Assembly (NCBI GenBank): GCA_051294375.1
Contig: JBJCIZ010000239.1
Coordinates: forward strand, 6,095,074 to 6,159,073
Length of the DNA: 64,000 bases
Reading direction: 5' to 3'
From: Paraspadella gotoi
Taxonomy: Eukaryota > Chaetognatha
Shown here: positions 49,092 through 60,393 of the stretch, piece by piece
Position numbering within the stretch: the first letter of the stretch is position 1
How the letters are laid out: each line of letters begins with the position of its first letter
Made by a program: the position numbers and the translations under genes
The notes under the pieces: model-generated
The model's database searches: none
Seen by the model: the letters and a program-made list of their open reading frames with translations, nothing else
What the model was told of the DNA's origin: nothing

Positions 49092-51849
49092 TCAAGCGAA
49101 CGCCTCGTCCACCGGCGCCTGCCTTCGAAACACCATAGCGTTGCTCCTTAACCAAGACAGCGTCGCTGCTCTACGGGCGCCGCGCGTCGCCGCCGCGTCC
49201 CGCGCGAATCCGCGCCGCTCCATCTCGCGGACTACGTGGGAGGCGTGGCGGTTGTTGACGTGACTTGCGACGCCGGCGTTGGCCCGGCGCCGCCCAGGAG
49301 ACGACGACGCCCTCTCTCGCGTGACGAGCGAGATTGTCCAGGAAAACGCTGTGAGCGGGTGGGGGGGGTGAGGTGAAGTTTGGTAATTTTATTAAAAAAA
49401 CAATTTGGTGCAGACCTTCAAAACGGGTTCCCCCCCTCCCTCATTGTTAAATTTTTATTTGTTACGAGATAGTCTCTCGGTTGTTTGATGCCCTTTTTAT
49501 TATTGAATTCGTATTTTTGTTGCTTACGAAGTATCTGATTGATCAAGTATTTTAAACGTCGCTCTCTGATTGGTTAGTCCTTATGATTGTGCCTTAACCA
49601 AAGATATAAAAGAGATGTGCTTACCTAAAACTAAGAGGATAAGTTACCAATGATTCGTGACAGTCGGTAAGCATTTAAAATGATCTTTTGTAATTTTATG
49701 GTTAAGCTTAAAGTTGACTATTTTTAATAAGTTCTTATTTTTTTGTATCTTTAGAAATAGTCTCCCTTCGACTTGCTTTATGTCTCCCTTCGACTTGCTT
49801 TATGTCTCCCTTCTACTTGCTTCACGTCTCACGCTCATGTTATGTCTACTACAATAAATATTACTAAATTTATATTCTTTGAATCTCTATAAATAGCAAG
49901 TCAGAAAACACTAGCTCGCTCACGGCGTTACGGTAAAATCCTCAATACTCATATTTAACATTTTAACTTTTAATTATACTCGCAGGTCCTGCACTTGACG
50001 TTCACAAAGCAACGAAAGTCTTTTTTTTCTCTCGGGTATAAAAACGATTTATTTTCAAAGCAAGAATAAAAGGGGTATTCTTCAACAAAATAAAACGATA
50101 ATTCGTCACAATATCGGTCACTTAGTAGGTTGAATAACAAAGAGAGAGAGAGAGCATGCTGTTTTATAAGGTCACGTTAACGTCTCTGCATGATCAGTTG
50201 CCACACAAGTCAGTATTTTCCAAAATCCTCTTGCCGATATCTTTTTTTTTTTATAACGTCACCCTCTTTAACGCCCCCCCGCTAAACTAGCCTTCCCCCC
50301 CCTCCCCTTTTTTCTCCAAACCTCTCGAACTCCCTCGGAATGTGTTCCCCGACTTCCAGCGACACGACCCAATCGAAAGAGCGGGCCAACCCGAACGCCT
50401 CTAGCGTCAGATCGAGGAACTCCACGCGCCCGTCGGAGGCGGCGGCCCCGAAAGGCGCCCCGTCGAAGGCGCGGTAGGAAGCGACGGCGCCGGACGCGTC
50501 CAGGAGGCGTTTGTATTCGCCGGGGCCGTCGCCGAAACTGCCCACTGATTTGCCTGTTGGGAAGATGGGGTGGGATGAAGATTGGGGTGATGGTAGGGTA
50601 AGTCGGGGTAAGTTCGTGGAAGACGCTTCGCAGGAGTTAGGAGAAGATTCTTACTTTCTCTTTTTCTCTCTCGTTTTCCACAACCATAAAATTAGTGATT
50701 AATAATCATAATTAAAATTAACTTTTTTTCTCCTTTCCCTCTTGGTAATTATCGCCGTCGAGACTAGCACTCACTCTGTCAGTGAGAGAGAGAGACAGGA
50801 ATTTAGTCCGCGAACCTTCTCCCCAAAACAATAGGCCAGTGGCTTTGGCGAATGTGTCTTTCCCCTTCACCTCTTCGATTTCACTCACCCGCGAGAAATT
50901 CGCCCAAAAACCTGACCATCCCTAAATCAGTTCTGTGTGAGGAACCGTTAGCGCTGCCGACTTCCGAACACCAACCGCCGAACAGGCTCACTAAGGATAA
51001 TGATTAATAATTAGCTAGAAATGATATTTATAAATACCGTTTGGTAAAAAGATCTGTTGGACAAACTTTTCCGAAATGTTGGAACGTAAACAAACTTATT
51101 TCGTTCGTCAATACTTACCCTTTCTCTTCTTGGAAGATCGGCAGTGCAGCTGCATGAACTGTTGCATGAGGGCGTTGGCGCGCTTCGACAAACCGTCTCT
51201 CTGTTTCTGGATCAAGGATTAACAAAATTGACACAATTTTGCTACATTCGCCGACTGACGTCAATGGGGAAGGTTTAAGTTAATTTAAAGGGAGTTTAAA
51301 GGTAAAGGGTGGTTAAAGTTAAAATGATTTAATATGAGGGAGTTCTGGTTGAGGGTAACAGTAATTAAATGATAAATTTTAGCAATTTTTTTTTTTAATA
51401 ATAAAATTCTGATACATTATTTCTCTCAAAAAGCAAAAATCCCAAAAAATTAAATTAGTCTTCAGTTTAATTAGAGAAAAGAAAATAGGGCCGAATAAAA
51501 GAGTGAATAAGCAATTAATAAACTGAAAAACAATACATTACGAAGATCTCGCTTTTAGAATGTTAAGTATAGTCGAGCCCTAAACTCAGGAGTCAAACGA
51601 AACACGGGGTAAGTTTCACGATCTACGAATAACGATTCGTCTTTAACTTACCATAACCAGCGCCATCTTTCCGCCGGAAGACGCGAGGCTCGTCTCCGAC
51701 GCTTGAAAGGACAAAACGACGACCCCGACGACGAAGACGACGCCGACGACGACGAAACCGACGACGTTTCCGCCGAGTGATCGAAGACCCACTGGAGGCT
51801 TCATCCTGTGGAGGCGTTGGAGCCGATTCTCTATCTCTTTTGGAAGCAT
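49092..51849 (-). CDS. Membrane-anchored methyltransferase-like protein
   Basis: Four minus-strand exons: 51849-51652, 51206-51119, 50553-50322, 49348-49092. Donors ATG|GTAAGT, AAAGG|GTAAGT and GAGAG|GTTTGG; acceptors ATCCAG, CAACAG and CACAG; phases 0, 1 and 2 agree. Exon 1 has a cytoplasmic-like N-terminus, then one hydrophobic segment (about residues 28-46, VVGFVVVGVVFVVGVVV), so a type II anchor. Exon 3 has VGSFGDGPGEYKRLL, a variant of the SAM-binding glycine motif, then YRAFDGAP and FDWVVSLEVGEHIP. Exon 4 has FLDNL, VVSWAAPGQ, HVNNRHASHVV, EMERRGF and MVFRR. This order matches a family of uncharacterised animal methyltransferase-like proteins; substrate unknown. Exon 4 is one base out of frame between PGQ and HVNN (around 49275-49300), either an assembly indel or a true lesion. 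Its stop is in the second frame. Confidence 0.7.
49765..49835 (+). repeat. 22-bp tandem repeat, three copies
   Basis: TCTCCCTTCGACTTGCTTTA repeated with one change in the third copy; in the last intron of the methyltransferase-like gene. Confidence 0.8.
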
Positions 51850-51864
51850 TTGGAAGTTGGGGGG

Positions 51865-51955
51865 TGGAGCTGGAGGATTGGAAGGGGGGTGGAGCTGGAG
51901 GAATGAAAGGGGGGTGGAGCTGGAGGAATGAAGGGGGCGTGGAGCTGGAGGAATC
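51865..51955 (+). repeat. About 25-bp tandem repeat upstream of the methyltransferase-like start
   Basis: Three copies of GGGGTGGAGCTGGAGGAATG in what is probably the 5' leader of the minus-strand gene. Confidence 0.75.
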
Positions 51956-52737
51956 AGGTTGGTCGAGAAAGTTTTTGACTGAAAAGAAGAAAACAAAAAC
52001 AAAAACCTTTTCGATGATATGACAGGGAACGTCTCAAAAATATCCAATAGCAATCGAATGATGAAGTTCAACAGAAGTTTTTTTTAAATTTTTTTAACTA
52101 ACGAAGACGTTAATAAATAGCTAGATTATCAAGCAATGCGAGAAACGTGTCACGAAAATAAATGTGTCTGACTAGAAAATCGACTAGCAACTCGAAGAAA
52201 TGGGGCGAGGTCAACCAAGATATCACAAAAAAACAATTGATCTTGTTAAAATAAAAATCGAGACTAATTAAAAAAAACTTGAATGAATTTGATAAGTAAT
52301 GGTCGTTGTTTTTTGTTTTTTTTTATCTAAATTCGGAGTATTGATTTAAAAGATACAATGCAATTGTCTATATTTTCCAGTTACGACTATATTATGTTCG
52401 TATTAACTATGAAGTTATCGAAATTTCTGTGTTGCACACAACTCGGGGGCCCCCCCCATCCCAAATTAGTGCTGCGATGAGCGTTTTGGCCAAATTTCGT
52501 TTGCAATGCGGTGGCTAACGATTTTCTCAAAACAATCTTTAAATATTCGAAATATTTTCGCCTTTTTCTCAGCTTTTTTCCGAATCAAAAAAACATAGGT
52601 GTTGAATATTCGAATCATTCTATTCTAAACTTTGCTAATCTAATTTAAAAGCAAACGTGTATAATTGTATATTTTTCTAAGAACAATTAAAATAAATACG
52701 AGAATGATTCAAAGAGAATTTTTATTAAATAATTATT

Positions 52738-52905
52738 GAGACAATCGATGACCTTAATGATGAATACTGACAATCGATGACATTAATGATAAATACTGAC
52801 AATCGATGACATAATGATGAATACTGACAATCGATGACATTAATGGAAAATACTGACAATCGATGACATTAATGGAGAATACTGACAATCGATGACATTT
52901 ATGAT
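52738..52905 (+). repeat. 29-bp minisatellite
   Basis: Nearly six copies of GACAATCGATGACATTAATG plus AATACT, 28-30 bp each, between the two minus-strand membrane-protein genes. Confidence 0.85.
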
Positions 52906-53018
52906 GATCGTTATCATCAATGTTTTTTGGTTTTCATCAAAGATAGCATCAAAGTTTCGTCGACAGAGTGATATTATAACCGAAGCTTTATCACCGATTT
53001 TCTATCACCGCTTTTCTA

Positions 53019-53486
53019 TCACCGATCTTTCTTCTCCCCGATCGCCGCCTCCTCTTCCGCTCCCATAGAATGATAGACGGTCAGCGCCGCGCAAATCTCC
53101 ACCGCGATCAAGTTGGCCGTGGATTCGGACAACGCCTTCAAGAGAAGGGCGTTAGCGACCTCCACCGCTAGGCCGGCTGTTATGCCTAGAGAGGGAGAGA
53201 GGGAGAGAGGGAGGGAGAGAAGAGAGGGGGGAGAAGAGAGAGAGAGGTAGAGGGGAGGGAGAGAGAGTGAGAGAGAACGAGAAAAAGTGTTAAAAGAATG
53301 AGAGAGAGAGAGATATTAAAATTGATATTGAAAAACAAAAGTGCGAGAACTTTAAACTGCCCTAAAAAGCTACCTTATTTTATCATTTGTAAGTATTAAC
53401 AGTTTTCTTGAGTTTTCATAAATGGTACTGAACAACTGAACAATTCTATTTTTTAGTGGACAATAGGCATGGGCTCTTTCTAACTT

Positions 53487-53520
<34 letters not shown>

Positions 53521-55589
53521 AGATAAAGAGACAAAGAGACAGTAAGACGGGTACAGGAAGAGGAAGAGAGAGAAAATAAGAGAGAGAGACAGAATTAGAG
53601 ATGGAGAGATTGAGAGAGAGAGAGAGAGAGACAGAGTGAGAGAGAGAATTAGAGATGGAGTGAGTGAGTGAGAGAGAGTGAGAGAGAGAGAATTAGAGAT
53701 GGAGAGATTGAGAGAGAGAGAAGTCGTTTCTCTGGTTGAATAAATCACAAAAAAAAGAAAACAAAACCAAACCTAAATTAACGAGAAACTACCGAAATAA
53801 GAAAACTTATTTAATCTCGCATCCATCCGTAAATCATGTAAACACAGAACCAACTGCCTCCCCGCCCCCTCACCCCCACCCGCCGCAAACCTATGATGAC
53901 TGAAACGGCGACGTCGCTCGACAATACGACGCCATCTTCGCTCGCCTCGTCGGCGTCGGCGTCAAAATTCGATCCGCCGTCGTCGCCTCAATCACGTGAA
54001 CCGAGACGACGCCGCCGATGGCGCCCGCGACGCCGGCGAACAAAAGGGCAGCGATGACCGGCTTTTTTTGGGGGGGGGGTAAATTTTGTTATTCATTTTT
54101 TATCTTAATCGCGTGAATGTATGAATTATCTCTATTCGCGAGTGTTCTAATTTTCTCCGAATTTTATGAATTTATATTCATAAATTTATTCAGTTGATGC
54201 GCTGATGAAGACTCGCGAATCGAGAGTCATGAAATAAAAATCGTTGTTTGTTAACGTCAGGAAAATCTATACGGCGACAAAATCATGAGGGTAAAAAAAG
54301 GGGAGAAACTAGTAGGAGAAGAGAGAGAAGGTGAACTGAACCTCGTGAACGCGGCCCCGAATCACTGGGAGGAGGCTGAAGAGAAGGTGAATGAGAAGGA
54401 GAGGGGTAAAAGACCCGCGTCGGTCTATCTCCTTTTATACTGGTTGGTTCAATTGATAACTAAAGGATTTAATTATCATAATTAAACGATTATACTTTTA
54501 AATATTCTCCTGATTCCAGCTTACCATACTTTCACAACCCTCCCTTACCCCCACAAGGAACCAGCCCTATTCCGCAACCCCCCTTACCCCCACAAACCAG
54601 CCCTCCTCCGCAACCCCCCTTACCCCACAAAAACCACCCCTATTCCGAAACCCCCCCTTACCCACAAACCACCCTATTCCACAACCCCCCCTTTCCCCAC
54701 AAACCACCCTCTTCCAAAACCCCCCTTAACCCCACAAACCCAGCCCTCTTCCGCAACCCCACTTACCCCCACAAACCAGCCCTCTTCCGCAACCCCCTCT
54801 CTCTCGCCTTCGAAATCCCTCGACAGATGAATGAAGGCGACGCCGACGAAATATGAAGCGACAGAATTGTTGCATTTGGCGACGGAAGCTTTGGCGGCGT
54901 CTCTCTCTCCCCAGGTGAGGAGGAAGATGCTCAAACACCACCCTGTGTTTGGAGGATGTGGAGGTGGGTGTTAGGGTTGAAGAGGGAGTTGGGATGTTGA
55001 AGAGGGAGTGGAGGTGTTAAGGTGAGAGTCGGAATGTTGACGAGGGTGTTGGGGAGTTGGGGTGTTTCAATAAAACGAGATTCGAACATTTTTCATGAAT
55101 TATAAGTTGAAAAGCTCTAATTTTTGGTCGGATCACGGCGAATAGCTAATAGCTCTATAAAACAATTTATTTAAAATTCATATCATAATGACAAGAAGGT
55201 TACTTTTTAGAAAGTGACAAACAAAAGAAAATCGTGAGTTTTAACGGATTTTAAAACTCGAGCGACCGTCGTCGTCGTCGTCGTCGTTATGGTCGTCGGC
55301 GATTAATTTATTTATAAATAAATACTAATAAAGTATATTTTTAAGTAATTATGTCTTAGTTTACTCAATAATGAAACAAAGTTTAATAATCGAAAATGAT
55401 ATTTTTTTTATTCTGAAAGGAAAAACATAATTTTTTATGCAAAACAATATCGGTTTTACTTATGTACGATTTTTTGTATTATAAAAATATATACACTATA
55501 ATTACTTACCAATTCTACTCACCCAAGATGGGAGTTCTCGCTGCGAATTCTTCGATGGCGACAAAAGTTTTTTGGAGGCTGGCGGCCAT
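53019..55589 (-). CDS. Multi-pass membrane protein of unknown function
   Basis: Four minus-strand exons: 55589-55523, 54942-54794, 54061-53891, 53185-53019. The start at 55589 gives MAASLQKTFVAIEEF. Donors TTGG|GTGAGT, GAGGGG|GTTGCG (weak) and ATAG|GTTTGC; acceptors ACACAG, AAAAAAG and CTCTAG. Hydrophobic segments: WCLSIFLLTW and SVASYFVGVAFIHL in exon 2, PVIAALLFAGVAGAIGGVV in exon 3, VSVIIGITAGLAVEV across exons 3 and 4, and ANLIAVEICAALTVY in exon 4. About 4-5 membrane passes and an acidic loop (DADADEASEDG). The C-terminus is EKKDR, charged. Exon 3 needs a one-base shift near 53980-54000 to join its two halves, and its length (171) is one short of what the phases require. I do not recognise the family. 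The final acceptor uses a CT microsatellite as its pyrimidine tract. Confidence 0.6.
53188..53315 (-). repeat. GA/CT tract at membrane-protein exon 4 acceptor
   Basis: In the sense (minus) direction this is CT-rich and ends CTCTCTAG at the exon, so it serves as polypyrimidine tract. A longer GA tract is at 53487-53722. Confidence 0.8.
54525..54805 (+). repeat. C-rich minisatellite, about 33-bp unit
   Basis: Eight or so copies of CCCCCACAAACCAGCCCT with TCTTCCGCAA; unit length varies 30-36. It begins immediately downstream of exon 2 of the minus-strand gene. Confidence 0.8.
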
Positions 55590-55992
55590 TTTGAATTTTT
55601 TTTGAGAAGATTCTCTTTATTTTGCGTCAAGGTTTTATTAATTTTATTTATTTATATTTATGTCAAAGAATTGCAAAATTTTTTTGTAATGTCTTTTTTT
55701 TAATTAAGGAATGTCGTCCCCATGGTTAGTGAATATTTGATTAGTTTCTTTGAGCGGTTGACATTATTAAACAATATTTTTGTCAGACTTTTGTCACAAA
55801 AACCTTTGTTAAACTTGAAGTAACATTCCGTCGACTGATCAATTTTAAACAATTTCGTTGAGGAAGAAGTTCGCTGAAGTAAATTGTTCAGAAATATTGC
55901 TAGATTTCAACAATAACAGTCGATCGACAAAATTTAAACTAGTTTTCAACAAAAGTCGTGAGTTGGCTAAATCCAGAGTCGATCGTGGCTCG

Positions 55993-55996
<4 letters not shown>

Positions 55997-56077
<81 letters not shown>

Positions 56078-56085
56078 CTCTCTCC
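55997..56085 (+). repeat. CT microsatellite
   Basis: About 85 bp of (CT)n upstream of the membrane-protein gene start, outside any gene. Confidence 0.88.
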
Positions 56086-56331
56086 ACACAAACAAGCACA
56101 CACGAAATTCTTATCATTCCTCTTCCTCTCTAAAAATCTTTCACTCCCCCTCGCTACGTTTTTATTTCACTTCCTCCTCTTCTTCTTCCTCCTCCTCTTC
56201 CTCCTTCCTCCTCCTCATGTTTCCTCGGGACGTCTCCTTCGTCCAAATTCTGCCCTTTTTTTTCACTTCCGGTTTCCGGTTCCAGTCAGGATTCCAGTAG
56301 CGTGATCACGTGACGGGGGACAATGAAAAAC

Positions 56332-56951
56332 CTTAGGTAGAGCCAAACTTTGTGGGGTGGGTCAGAAGTTTGATTTGGGAACCTTCCCAAATAAAACTTC
56401 ATACATTTCTGAGAAAACTTTCAATGGACCAAAATTTTTTAAAATGGCTAGAAGCACTAGTAATTATTTTTTTAATATTTATTTATAGATAGGAAATGTC
56501 AAAAAAATTTTTTTTTAATTTTGGGTTTTCAAAAGCAGATTCCGATAGCTTATAAAAAGTTGTCTACACAAAGTATAATTCTTTTCAATATTTTGATGAT
56601 AAGTGAGTCAAAATTGGGAAAAACTTGTAAAAATTATCATCATCATTATCATCCGATGATTTTAATAGTTTTTGCTCATTTTTAGTAATAAAACATTAAA
56701 ATGTTAAAAAAGTTGTAATTACATTTTGCCTAACTTTTTGAACTCTATCAGAATCAATCAAAAAACTTAAAATATCCCAAAAAATTTGTTTACATTATAT
56801 AGCAAAATAATAATTTTAATTAGCAAATTACTTATGGTTCAAAACATTTTGCAAAAAAATATTTTAATACAATAACTAATACCAATAATGAATTCGTTTA
56901 ATACTGTTGCTATTAAAATTTGAATCTGTTCGGCTACCGCTACCTTAGGTT
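56332..56951. repeat. Dispersed repeat E, longest copy
   Basis: About 620 bp with ends CCTTAGGTAGAGCC and GGCTACCGCTACCTTAGG, which are roughly inverted, so a DNA-transposon-derived element without coding sequence is possible. A fragment with GTGTAGACAACTTTTTATGGGCTATCTGAATCC is also at 35420-35465. Confidence 0.6.
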
Positions 56952-57224
56952 AAGATTTTTGAAATTTTTTTCAAAAACAAAAAATATTTCAACAACCATA
57001 ATAATGCTATTGTAAAGTCCTTTACTTAACTTTACACTATTTAATTTTTTTTTTCATAAATTATTAAAATAACACTCTAATAAATAAACAAAAAAAACCC
57101 CGAGGCAGACAAGCAGACAGACAGACGGATGAAAGGATCGACCGCTTAATTCTTTTTAGCTTAAAACTAACGTAAAACTGTGGCGGACGTTTTCGGTCGC
57201 TTAATTTGGTAACTAGTTTTTCCA

Positions 57225-57390
57225 GTCTTAACAAATGAGCATTGAGCAACCAACTATAGGCGAGTTACGAGCATTTTTAAAGTAAGTGGGACAGATCGAC
57301 GGACAGACATACCGACCAACCTACCGACAGACCGACCGAAAAGTGACTTATAGAGTTGCGCTGCGATTACTCGCGGCTTAACCTTAAAAA
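57225..57390. repeat. Dispersed repeat C fragment
   Basis: Contains ACAAATGAGCATTGAG, the GGACAGACATACCGACC array and AAAAGTGACTTATAGAGTTGC; the 5' half is missing. It lies just before tetraspanin exon 1. Confidence 0.5.
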
Positions 57391-57505
57391 AATTTTGATA
57401 TAAAGTTTTCAAATTTAAAAATCACCGATACCTCCTCTTAAGATTTAAGTTTAAGCCTCCGCCATTTTTTTTTATATTTAATTTATCTCGAAAAGGATCG
57501 ACCCA

Positions 57506-59342
57506 ATGTGCCTCCTCATATGCGACCAATACTACGGCATTTTCGGTCGCGTCATCATCATCACCAACGTCGTCATCTTCTTGGTGGGCGTGGCTCTACT
57601 CGTCGCTTCCGGCGTCGCCTTCACGACGGATTTCAAGTCGATCCTCACGAAATCTTACGCGCAGAGAATTCCGCCGATAGAGGTGCGCGCGGAGGGGCGG
57701 GGTTAACAGTGGTAGGCCACTGGCCTTGTTTTAAGTCGGTTTTTATTATTATTAGGCGTATATGTAGTCTGGCATTGCATAAGTTCACCCCGTCTATAAC
57801 CTTCAGTCGTGACCCAATGGCTCATTGAGAAAAAGCCATCAGTTCATGACAACGAGGTACCGAGTTTAATCCCAACCTGGTACCTACCCTGTGGCAAACG
57901 TGCGGATGGCCGTAAACCGTTTTGGGGGCGTGGAAAACCATCGAGCCTGGTTCCAAGCCCAGAACCCCTTCCATGGGGTTAAAGAAGTTGCGGATAGCGC
58001 TCTTCAGACCACTTAACGCCTTATCCACATATAAATTCTTATAAGATAATATAATGATAAATTATTTAAAAAAAATTTTCACGTACCAATTTAGTTCCCT
58101 GTGTCTAATACATGCTGAATGTTGTTAGTTGTAATAGAACAAATTGCTTATCCTATAAGTACAACCAATAAAAATAAATTTAGTAAAGTTAGTTTAATAA
58201 ACTAATTATCTCGCCTCCATTCCTATTAAAAGATATCTAATAACTAAAATAAGTAGCTAAACAAGTGATGACCCAAATCAAGGATCAAACTCTGAGAACA
58301 TTAATCGTTTCTTATTATTATCTTTCTCGTCTCACGTTCAGGACTTGGGAACCAACAAGAATGTGACGGAGACGGTCACTCGGGGACGAAAATACGCGGG
58401 GGATAAACTGGACGAGCTGTTGGAGAATGTAAACTCGGGGCGGGGAAAAAATGGAGAGGGGAATAACTGGAGCGGGTATTCACTGGAGAGGGGAATAATT
58501 GGAGTGGTGATTCACTAGGGTGGAGAATAATCGGAGTGGGGATTCACTGGGGTGGGAAATAACTGGAGCGGGTAATAAATGGATTATGGAGCAAGGAACA
58601 ACTGGAGCGGGTAATAAATGAATTATGGAGCAAGGAATAACTGAAGTGGGTAATAAATGGATTATGGAGCAAGGAATAACTGGAGCGGGTAATAAATGAA
58701 TTATGGAGCAAGGAATAACTGGAGTGGGTAATAAATGAATTATGGAGCAGGGAAATAACGGGGAGGGAAAAAAATTAGGGTAGGGAATAACTGAGACTTA
58801 AAAGATCCGGATTCCAAAGTTAGTTATGATTAAAATTGAATTATTTATGTTTAAATTTTAACTTTACTTCCTTAGGTCCGATACATCCTGTTGGTAATAA
58901 TGATAACCGCGGTCTTCATCATGGTGAAAGGTGAGAAGATGAATCGTTAACTGGCCGGGGGTGAATGGTGAAATGGCAAATGATGAGGTGGCGAAAGAAA
59001 AGAGGGTGAAAGGTGAGATGGTAAATGGCCACTACAGAAAGAAAACATATGTGAAAAGAAATAGTGAGCCATCTATGTAGATGGGTTAACTTCGCAGATG
59101 TTTGCTTCTTGTTTCACCTGCGATACTATTCCCGCTCGAGCCTTCTTTAAAATAATTCACCGCATTTACCGTATCATTTTCAGCAATTTTCGGCATCGCT
59201 ACCTTCATCGCTCGCAGCGACGACAACAAATACCTGAAGGCATATCTCATCCTTCTAATAATCAGCATCTTTCCCACGGTCGTTCTCTTGTTCATCGCCT
59301 TCTCAGAGGAATTCGTCAAGAGTTGAGTTTCGAAACCAATCG

Positions 59343-59383
<41 letters not shown>

Positions 59384-60351
59384 CCAATCAACCAATCAAG
59401 CAAGCAATGGTCGATGGCCATTGATCAGTCGAAAGACGATTGGATGTCGAGTATTTTAGAAATATCTTGAAAATGAAAATAAATTTAGTAATTTATCATT
59501 TCGATATTTTCAATATTTGAACAAATCTAAATATAAATCGAACGGAATCTCTTCCACCGCTTCCTCCCTTTTCAGCCCAGTTCTACCAACTCCTCGACCC
59601 CGTGGCAAGAAACTCTCAGGCAGCGTCCCGGTTCCTCATGGCGGCTCTGCAGGTCACCCTCGATTGCTGCGGCGTCCGCGGAGCCAAGGATTACTTCTGC
59701 AACGGCGTCTACGATTTTATGTGCAATCCAGGCTGCGGCGGAGTGAACGAAGTCACGTGGGAGGCGATGAAGAAGGAAATGAGGAAAGGGAGTGGGGTGG
59801 CGCAGGCGGTGTGCTCGCAGAGTGAGAAGGGGAAGGAGAGAGGGGGCTTGGGGGGAGAGAGAGGGAGAAAGGGAGGGAGAGGAAAAGGTGGAGGAGGAGA
59901 AGGAGAAAGGGAAAAAAGAGGAGATATCGAAAAATATCAATAAATCAATAAATAAATAAATAAATAAATAAATAAATCAATCGATCAAATCAACCAATAA
60001 ATACTTCTATCGATCGATCAATCAGGCGCTCCGATGTTGTCTCTCTGCAAATACGTCGTCAATAAGATTTACACCGAAGATTTAGAAGGTCAATTCGTCT
60101 AGCGACGCTTAATGGCGTCTTCTCTCTAGGCCTTTTTTTCCAAAAGCGTCCCGTTTCATCAAGAATTAAGATTAACCGGTTAAGGAATAGGATAATTATA
60201 ACTGATTAGGGTTAGGGATTAGGTTAGTGATTAGGGTTAAGTTAAGTTTGGAATTTAAAGGTTAAGGTTAGGGAATAGGAAAGAGAAAAAAAAAAAGAAT
60301 TAGGCTTTAGGATTTAAAACATTGGGTTAAGGTTAGGAATTTGGGTAAGGG

Positions 60352-60393
<42 letters not shown>

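Noticed and set aside
48855-49151. Plus-strand 98-codon frame
   Set aside because: It overlaps the terminal exon of the minus-strand methyltransferase-like gene and is its shadow.
54195-54250. Hammerhead-like CTGATGAAGACTCGCGAATCGAGAGTC
   Set aside because: CTGATGA and a stem II are present, but the following sequence is ATGAAAT rather than GAAA plus stem III and NUH. Probably a decayed relative, so not listed as a ribozyme.
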